This document shows positions 6,886-11,704 of a stretch of 11,704 nucleotides of DNA, piece by piece (positions within the stretch are counted from its first letter, which is position 1; each line of letters begins with the position of its first letter). Source of the DNA: Deltaproteobacteria bacterium (GTDB taxonomy: Bacteria; Desulfobacterota; Syntrophia; Syntrophales; UBA2210). Both the position numbers and the translations under genes were made by a program. Location: positions 1 to 11,704 of the forward strand of contig JAFGQD010000037.1 of NCBI GenBank assembly GCA_016935875.1, given 5' to 3'. The notes under the pieces are model-generated. The model had not been told where the DNA came from. It did not search any database and saw only the letters and a program-made list of their open reading frames with translations.

Positions 6886-7563
6886 CTACCGTTTTTTCGC
6901 AAATACCCGATCATACCAGATACTGTGCCTTCGCTTGGCGTACTCCATATCAATCTTACCGGTAAAAATCCCCGGCAGCATGGGCCAGTTTTCCCTGAAT
7001 ATGAATGCGCCGAGGTGGACCACGATACCGATAATAATCAGGATAGTGCCCAGATTGTGAAACTGGGTAATCCAGAGCATAAAACCCTCTGAAAAGTTGA
7101 TATACGGCAGGTTCTTCAGCACTTTTATAATACCGGTTACAACTAGAATCAACAGAGTGAATCCGATGAATAGATAAGCCAGGCGCTGTTCGGCAAGGTA
7201 TTTATCGTTTTCGGGTTCCTTGGCCCACCCGAGGACGGCCATGATAATCTGAACCGATTCCCTGATATCGCCTCTACGGGGTACCATGTCGAAGTCTCTG
7301 CGCATGCTATGGAAAACAATATGGTATACCATGGCAAATATGAGAAGAGCCGCCGCCCAGTAATGGATAGAAAGCGTTACAGAATAATCGGACACCCAAG
7401 ATAATCCGGGGACCCGATCCAGCATGTAGCGCTTATACAGAGGCATCTGGGCAAATCCGCTGAAAATCAGCACAAAGGTAGAAATCGCCACGGCCCAGTG
7501 AACGAAGAGGACGGAAAAACCGTGACGTGTAATCTTTTTCTTCCTGATGATTTTCTCAGTCAT
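6886..7563 (-). CDS. Membrane cytochrome b, formate dehydrogenase gamma (FdnI)-like
   Basis: This 225-residue integral membrane protein belongs to the cytochrome b family of FdnI and nickel-iron hydrogenase cytochrome b subunits, which take electrons from an iron-sulfur partner and pass them to quinone. Four helices are visible (about 17-38, 63-86, 128-148, 165-190). Histidines lie where two b hemes need them: H22 in helix 1, H67 in helix 2, and H169 and H183 in helix 4. The 14-residue gap between the last two equals that of the E. coli FdnI pair H155/H169. The N-terminus (KKKITRHGFSVLFVHW) is typical. The start overlaps the iron-sulfur gene by eight bases, so the two are almost surely made together. 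No molybdenum or hydrogenase catalytic subunit is present nearby. Confidence 0.88.
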   Translation of the reverse strand: MTEKIIRKKKITRHGFSVLFVHWAVAISTFVLIFSGFAQMPLYKRYMLDRVPGLSWVSDYSVTLSIHYWAAALLIFAMVYHIVFHSMRRDFDMVPRRGDIRESVQIIMAVLGWAKEPENDKYLAEQRLAYLFIGFTLLILVVTGIIKVLKNLPYINFSEGFMLWITQFHNLGTILIIIGIVVHLGAFIFRENWPMLPGIFTGKIDMEYAKRRHSIWYDRVFAKKR

Positions 7564-8563
7564 CCTTTTTACCCCCCTTCATGGTCTTGTAAGCCACTCC
7601 GGCGGCAGCTGCAATGCCCGCGACAGGAGCTACTACCATGCTCCAGGCAATACCATTTGCGGTTTCCGTAAAGTTTTCTATGTCCACAGCCATACCGGGA
7701 AAACCGGGCGCTTTCGGATTTGGTTGCGCCGCTTTCTGTTTTATGAGTGCGGCATCAATTTTCTCGAATGGAACGGGTGATACATAGAAGGTAGACGTAC
7801 CGCCGTTTTCCTTTTCGCCGTAGATGTATCCGTCTATTTCCTTCGCCCGTTTGTGGGCCACCTTCCGCATCTGTTCCTTTTCACCAAACAGTATCGCCTG
7901 TTGCGGGCATGCCTCCGCACATGCCGGCGCGTGTCCTGACCTGAGTCTGTCGTAGCAGAAATTACACTTGTACATCACTCCACCACCGGCAACCTTCGGC
8001 GCTATATGCAAATATATGCCAACACCGGCCTGACGGGCCGGGATGCCCCAGGGACATACGTCGCGGCACTTTGCGCCTCCGAAACAGAGATCGTGATCGA
8101 TCAGAACCGGGCCGCCGGGCATTTTGTGCAGGACGCTGAACGGGCACAGATTGGCACAGGGCGGGTTGTCGCAGTGCATACAACGCCGGGGAATGGCGAT
8201 CGTGTGTCTCTTGCCGCCGTGCTCCACCTGCACCTCTTGTACAAACGTCCAGTTATACGGTGTCAGGCGGCTGGTCAGTCCCTTCTTGCCGGACCAGTCC
8301 TCTGTTTTCTTCTGCGGCCAGTAATTGCTTATTTCTTTTATGGGTTCGGGAAAATATCTTCTATTTTCCTTCCGACAGGCAGTTACACATGCGGGCTGGG
8401 TCAATGTTCGGCAACCGTCACAACGTGTCAAGTCAATTGCCGTCCCCCAAGGAATAGCGCCGGAAGCTTCGGCATTCCTGCCCAGTCCTGTCAACGCAAC
8501 TCCGCCTGCCACCGTAGAGGCGATGGAACGCTTGAGAAATTCCCTCCTTGAGAAGTCTGACAT
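7556..8563 (-). CDS. Tat-exported ferredoxin-type iron-sulfur subunit, FdnH/HybA-like
   Basis: This 335-residue protein is an electron-transfer beta subunit like those of formate dehydrogenase N and hydrogenase 2. The N-terminus SRREFLK (5-11) followed by a mild hydrophobic stretch is a textbook twin-arginine signal, so it folds with its clusters in the cytoplasm and is exported. Four cysteine groups follow: C48/C51/C59/C63, C128/C131/C136/C140, C160/C166/C170, and C200/C203/C215/C219. The third lacks its second cysteine (G163), which suggests a [3Fe-4S] centre. A C-terminal hydrophobic helix (about 305-326) then KKDD would anchor it in the membrane. GAGGAGG six bases upstream sets the start. 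It overlaps the cytochrome b gene. Having its own Tat signal means export need not depend on a catalytic partner. Confidence 0.9.
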   Translation of the reverse strand: MSDFSRREFLKRSIASTVAGGVALTGLGRNAEASGAIPWGTAIDLTRCDGCRTLTQPACVTACRKENRRYFPEPIKEISNYWPQKKTEDWSGKKGLTSRLTPYNWTFVQEVQVEHGGKRHTIAIPRRCMHCDNPPCANLCPFSVLHKMPGGPVLIDHDLCFGGAKCRDVCPWGIPARQAGVGIYLHIAPKVAGGGVMYKCNFCYDRLRSGHAPACAEACPQQAILFGEKEQMRKVAHKRAKEIDGYIYGEKENGGTSTFYVSPVPFEKIDAALIKQKAAQPNPKAPGFPGMAVDIENFTETANGIAWSMVVAPVAGIAAAAGVAYKTMKGGKKDD

Positions 8564-8589
8564 GGTTATCCTCCTCTTCGTAGTTACCG

Positions 8590-9330
8590 TTACCCTATCT
8601 CCGGTGAGGCATTCGGATCAAAAGGATTTGTTCTCATGGCGAGAGAGAAGAGAAAGGGGTAGTTACTGTTGAGATGCTTCATGTAGAACAGCCATTCTGT
8701 TGTCAACAACACATATGCCCTCTTCATGTCATTGGCGATATGTTCATAATCGGTATCACTGAGATCCTTAATGTCGGTTCTGTATGCCAGTTCTTCGGTG
8801 AGGTGAAACACCGCCCAGAGGAGGTTGGAGAACGTTCCATGTTCGAGCAAAGTGGGATTCTGCAGCAGGGTGACGAGAAAGTGTCTTTTATTCGTGAGCA
8901 AATCCTTTAATTCCCCTATATCTTTCTTATCGATATCAATATGATACTCATAATTCTTGCACGATTTGAATGCGGTTTGAAATTGTTCATCATGCCAATC
9001 CATACATGAAGATATATTTTCCCTCATTTTTTCGGAATTCTGGTCGAATTCGGAGAAAAGTTTAAGAAGTTCCGTCCCGATTTCACTGAAGAAAACACCG
9101 ATAATCATGTTCAGTTTGTAGAGCCGGTCTCTTTTGTCTCTGTAGCTGAGCAATTCATGAATAATAATGGTAACGAGTAATACTTCGATAAAGACAAAGG
9201 CAAAATCCCCCACCATATAAATGAAGATATGGTGAGGGTCTCTAAAGATCAGGTAGTGGACGAAATAAAAAAATGCCGACAACAGTATCAGTCCCGCACC
9301 CCAGAAAATTTTCCATTTATCAAGCTTCAT
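8590..9330 (-). CDS. Uncharacterised membrane-anchored protein with a cytoplasmic helical domain
   Basis: I do not recognise a named family here. The 246-residue protein has two N-terminal membrane helices (about 8-28 and 36-60), the first holding H25 and followed by DPHH. A charged SYRDKRDR stretch (62-69) then leads into a mostly helical soluble domain of about 180 residues. By the positive-inside rule this domain faces the cytoplasm. Striking segments are LNMIIGVFFSEIGTELL (73-89) and the C-terminal block from TDYEHIANDMKRAY to SLAMRTNPF (about 193-236), which look like conserved family cores. It has two cysteines, both in the soluble part. AAGGAG six bases upstream supports the start. It overlaps the DUF2400 gene by 11 bases and lies 26 bases before the Tat iron-sulfur gene, so it is probably part of the same operon. 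Confidence 0.8.
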   Translation of the reverse strand: MKLDKWKIFWGAGLILLSAFFYFVHYLIFRDPHHIFIYMVGDFAFVFIEVLLVTIIIHELLSYRDKRDRLYKLNMIIGVFFSEIGTELLKLFSEFDQNSEKMRENISSCMDWHDEQFQTAFKSCKNYEYHIDIDKKDIGELKDLLTNKRHFLVTLLQNPTLLEHGTFSNLLWAVFHLTEELAYRTDIKDLSDTDYEHIANDMKRAYVLLTTEWLFYMKHLNSNYPFLFSLAMRTNPFDPNASPEIG

Positions 9331-10156
9331 GTGCGCTCCTTGGTTTATAGTACATTTTTGTTTTACCGCATTCGTTCAAGAAAGATGTCATGTCCGTATC
9401 CTTCCGTATCCCCAGCCGCGTCAGTGCAAAATCATATCGTACCGGATCGTGTGGGACCATCGTTCGAAACGCATCGGTTATCTCCATGGCGGTTTTCATA
9501 TCTGCCTGTCTTCGGTTCGTAAATCCCAGTGAAAGGCAGAGCCTGTGTAAATGCGTATCAAGCGGAACGACGAGATGTAAGGGCGATATATCCTCCCACC
9601 CTCCGGGATCGACATCGTCTTGGCGTATCATCCATCGGAAAAAGAGATTGAGTCTTTTACAGGCGCTCCCCTTTACTGGTGAAGGCAGCAGACTGTTGTT
9701 CCGGTGATGAAAACCGACTCCCAATTCTTCCACAAATCTGGTAATTGCCGATATACTTGATTCGTTATCATTCAAAAGTCCGGCCTTGAAACAGGCATGG
9801 AGTGATCCGTGCTTCTTTATGGCAGTTTTCACTCCGAACAGCATTTCCGCCAGTTCATCTCCGGTCGTAAACCTGTGCTTAAAGCCGGAAAATATATCTA
9901 GGAGCGATTCCATGGAGGCATCTTCGATAAAACGGAAAGGGGACGGAGTCATCCTTTCAAGGACAAACGCAACACTTCTGATTATCTGAGAAACCCTGCC
10001 ATAGGCAAGAGAAGAAGCAACAAGACCGGCAATCTCCCGGTCACGAAGATCTTCGTAATCATAGAGAAACTCCAGGGGATCGGGATGTATATACTCGCGC
10101 CTGTTGTACTTTTGATACAGATTCTCAAGTATGTCTTCTAAGAACAGTGATGGCAT
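9320..10156 (-). CDS. DUF2400 / TIGR02757 family protein, possible HhH-GPD glycosylase relative
   Basis: The pattern YIHPDPLEFLYDYEDLRDREI, then GLVASSLAYGRV, then GSACKRLNLFFRWMIR-VDPGGW, and PLDTHLHRLCLSLGF marks the TIGR02757 (DUF2400) family, of unknown function and scattered in spirochetes, Bacteroidetes and Proteobacteria. It is a cytoplasmic, helical protein with no signal peptide. I choose the ATG at 10156 (278 residues), since the family begins close to that point and AAAGG lies upstream; a TTG at 10183 behind AGGT would add nine residues. The LDTH motif resembles the VDTH motif bearing the catalytic aspartate of helix-hairpin-helix DNA glycosylases, and a lysine lies 33 residues before that aspartate. 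Its neighbours give no DNA repair context. Function is therefore open. Confidence 0.85.
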   Translation of the reverse strand: MPSLFLEDILENLYQKYNRREYIHPDPLEFLYDYEDLRDREIAGLVASSLAYGRVSQIIRSVAFVLERMTPSPFRFIEDASMESLLDIFSGFKHRFTTGDELAEMLFGVKTAIKKHGSLHACFKAGLLNDNESSISAITRFVEELGVGFHHRNNSLLPSPVKGSACKRLNLFFRWMIRQDDVDPGGWEDISPLHLVVPLDTHLHRLCLSLGFTNRRQADMKTAMEITDAFRTMVPHDPVRYDFALTRLGIRKDTDMTSFLNECGKTKMYYKPRSAHEA

Positions 10157-10193
10157 GTCGTTATTCGCCTTTAACAGGGACAACAGTACCTGT

Positions 10194-10793
10194 TTATTTG
10201 AGTTTTTCCATCTCTTTGACGATAGACTCCAGTCGAGGCCTCTGGTTTATATCGTGCACATCAATATAACGAATGATCCCATTCTTATCAATGATGAAGA
10301 TTGCCCTTTCTGCAGTTCCATCTGTACGTAATACTCCATACCTGTCGGCAACACTGCCGTGAGGCCAGAAGTCGGAAAGAACGGGAAACCATAATTCCCC
10401 CATCTGATTCGTCCACGAAAACAGGGTCGGGATGTTGTCCACTGTAATGCCGAGAAGAATGGCATCATTGTCCTCAAATATGCCTTTTACAATATTGTAG
10501 CCGGGCCACTGGTCTGAACAGACGGGTGTCCATGCGGCAGGGACGAAAGATAATACAACATTCTTTTTCCCACGGTACCGGTCAAGAGAGATTTCTCCCC
10601 CGGAAATCGCGGGAAGTGTGAAGCCAGGGGCACGATCCCCCACCCGAACCTTCAAAACACTGTCCGTAGCCTTGAGCTTCCCCGGATTGTAGATGTTATC
10701 CTTAAAAGCATCTGAAAGGCCGAAGGAAGCTGTATGTAAAAAAAAGACCAACATTATTCCTGACAATACTATGAGACAGCTTCTTTTTTGCAT
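10194..10793 (-). CDS. Exported 1-Cys peroxiredoxin-like protein (AhpC/TSA family)
   Basis: This 199-residue thioredoxin-fold protein reduces peroxides through a reactive cysteine. A signal peptide covers about residues 1-25 (MQKRSCLIVLSGIMLVFFLH core, small residues TASFG at the end), without a lipobox, so it should be periplasmic. The thioredoxin fold starts at VGDRAPGFTLP (51-61). The peroxidatic motif PxxxTxxC is intact: P85, T89 and C92 in VPAAWTPVCSDQ. The only other cysteine, C6, is in the signal peptide, so the mature protein is 1-Cys and needs an outside reductant. AAAGGGG upstream supports the start. It heads the five-gene run with DUF2400, the unknown membrane protein, the Tat iron-sulfur subunit and cytochrome b. 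The start of the DUF2400 gene follows closely. Confidence 0.88.
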   Translation of the reverse strand: MQKRSCLIVLSGIMLVFFLHTASFGLSDAFKDNIYNPGKLKATDSVLKVRVGDRAPGFTLPAISGGEISLDRYRGKKNVVLSFVPAAWTPVCSDQWPGYNIVKGIFEDNDAILLGITVDNIPTLFSWTNQMGELWFPVLSDFWPHGSVADRYGVLRTDGTAERAIFIIDKNGIIRYIDVHDINQRPRLESIVKEMEKLK

Positions 10794-10883
10794 TTTGCAC
10801 CCCTTTCTCGATTTTCCGATAATCTTTTATATCTCATGGGCACATTCCGTCTCCGGGTGTGAATCTCCTCATCGAAAGATACT

Positions 10884-10897
10884 GTAGAGGTCTCTAC
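10884..10897. repeat. Short inverted repeat downstream of the DUF169 gene
   Basis: GTAGAG-GT-CTCTAC is a perfect six-base inverted repeat 12 bases past the DUF169 stop codon. A hairpin here would be short, and no T-run follows, so termination is doubtful. The rest of the gap (10794-10908) shows only the peroxiredoxin ribosome binding site and no convincing -35/-10 pair. Confidence 0.3.
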
Positions 10898-10908
10898 TCT
10901 ACCCGAAA

Positions 10909-11704
10909 TCATTCCTTCAAAGCATTCCAGTTTTCTCTTTGAAGGAAGCTGCCTTCTACATGAGCCTCCATCTCCTTAAACATCTTCAGTGGGACGGCAA
11001 ACGTGAACATATCCCTGCCCAGTTGACTTCTTACAATTTTTCTTGCAGATATATCGGTAAGTCCGATTACCGCTCGCGGGTTTTCATGCTTTGCTTCCCT
11101 GTATGGAAAGATGCCGATGGTCTGGCATCCTGCCGCATAGGGAATGATAACGTTCTCAAAGCTTCCGTTTCCGTAATTGGCCAGAATTACCATTGCGGAA
11201 AGCTGGTCGGGGTTGGCTGAAAAGACTATGATAACAGGGTCTTCTTTGTTTAGATCAACATCCTTCAAGGGTTTAAAGACAACATATTGTGTCGGGACAT
11301 CAGCGATCGGTAAAGACTCGACGAATTTTTTTACCAGTTCTGGGGATTTTATATACCGTTCACCATGCAGAGCTTCGTTTAACAGATCATTTCCAACAAA
11401 ATTGCAGATTTTTTCGGCCGCCATTCTGCGCATACCGCTTACATTATTCCCCGTTGATAAAAACCGGTAGAATTCCTCTATGCCGCCAGGGACGTTCACG
11501 TACTGATTTCCAAATCCTAACCCCACGCCTCCACCCCAACATCCGAAGGTTTTCCGGTCAAATACGGCGGTACATCCCTTAACTGCATGTGCAAAGAGAG
11601 ACATGACACATCCCCATCTCCCCTGTTTAAACTGGAGTGCATCTTCTGGGTTTTCGTCCGACCAGATAATAGCAACGGGATTGAATTTTAGATTGAGGGC
11701 TGAC
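10909..11704 (-). CDS. DUF169 family protein (partial, N-terminus beyond window)
   Basis: The visible 264 residues belong to the DUF169 (COG2043) family of uncharacterised proteins common in anaerobic bacteria and archaea. The frame stays open to the window edge. An ATG at 11604 (MSLFAHAVKG) is internal: the 33 codons before it read SALNLKFNPVAIIWSDENP then QFKQGRWGCV, which is the expected family N-terminus. Five cysteines are visible, three in the first 55 residues (GRWGCVM, VKGCTAVF, FGCWGGG) and later KICNF and AAGCQTIG. The GGGVGLGFG stretch is a family hallmark. No signal peptide or membrane helix is seen. Function is unknown; the conserved cysteines could bind a metal. A 115-base gap separates it from the peroxiredoxin gene, so they may not share a promoter. 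Confidence 0.85.
   Translation of the reverse strand, partial: SALNLKFNPVAIIWSDENPEDALQFKQGRWGCVMSLFAHAVKGCTAVFDRKTFGCWGGGVGLGFGNQYVNVPGGIEEFYRFLSTGNNVSGMRRMAAEKICNFVGNDLLNEALHGERYIKSPELVKKFVESLPIADVPTQYVVFKPLKDVDLNKEDPVIIVFSANPDQLSAMVILANYGNGSFENVIIPYAAGCQTIGIFPYREAKHENPRAVIGLTDISARKIVRSQLGRDMFTFAVPLKMFKEMEAHVEGSFLQRENWNALKE

Noticed and set aside
8006..8551. Plus-strand open frame of 181 codons opposite the Tat iron-sulfur gene
   Set aside because: The minus strand encodes a complete Tat signal and all expected cysteine groups, so this is a shadow.
10909..11604. Complete 231-residue DUF169 gene starting at the ATG at 11604
   Set aside because: The 33 in-frame codons upstream encode the expected family N-terminus and stay open to the window edge.
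1..11704. CRISPR array, transposon ends, phage genes, tRNA or rRNA genes
   Set aside because: I saw no spaced direct repeats, transposase or integrase sequence, nor any cloverleaf or rRNA-like stretch.

Overview
The window looks like chromosomal core and accessory DNA of an anaerobic Gram-negative bacterium, most likely a member of the Desulfobacterota (former Deltaproteobacteria). This is inferred from the gene content, not from a marker gene: a DapL-type diaminopimelate aminotransferase, a DUF169 protein, a DUF2400 (TIGR02757) protein, a Tat-exported multi-cluster iron-sulfur subunit with its cytochrome b partner, and a high-affinity phosphate uptake operon. I see no rRNA, tRNA, CRISPR array, insertion sequence or phage gene. 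Coding density is high, and only one complete gene (ltaE) reads on the plus strand.

Region 1 (1-2388, minus strand) is a phosphate uptake operon, pstS-pstC-pstA, with pstA cut by the window start. A well-formed Pho box (2289-2306) with a correctly placed -10 element precedes pstS, so control by PhoB under phosphate starvation is likely. A 13-codon mini-ORF with a good ribosome binding site lies between pstS and pstC. Region 2 (2389-3423, plus strand) is a divergently read low-specificity threonine aldolase, ltaE, which converges on dapL across a short GC-rich hairpin.

Region 3 (3502-6722, minus strand) runs cyclophilin, SnoaL/NTF2-like protein, FabK/nitronate-monooxygenase-like flavoprotein, dapL. 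A candidate promoter with TTGACA, a 17-base spacer and an extended -10, overlapped downstream by a 7-bp inverted repeat, lies in the 163-base gap before the cyclophilin gene. The flavoprotein and dapL overlap by 17 bases.

Region 4 (6886-10793, minus strand) is a compact five-gene run: an exported 1-Cys peroxiredoxin-like protein, a DUF2400 protein, an unrecognised two-helix membrane protein, a Tat-exported ferredoxin-type subunit, and a four-helix cytochrome b of the formate dehydrogenase gamma family. The last two resemble the beta and gamma subunits of a formate dehydrogenase or hydrogenase, but no catalytic subunit is present. This region is the most likely place for something undescribed. 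Region 5 (10909 to the window end) is a DUF169 protein whose N-terminus lies beyond the window.

All family assignments come from reading the translated sequences by eye; no database search was run.
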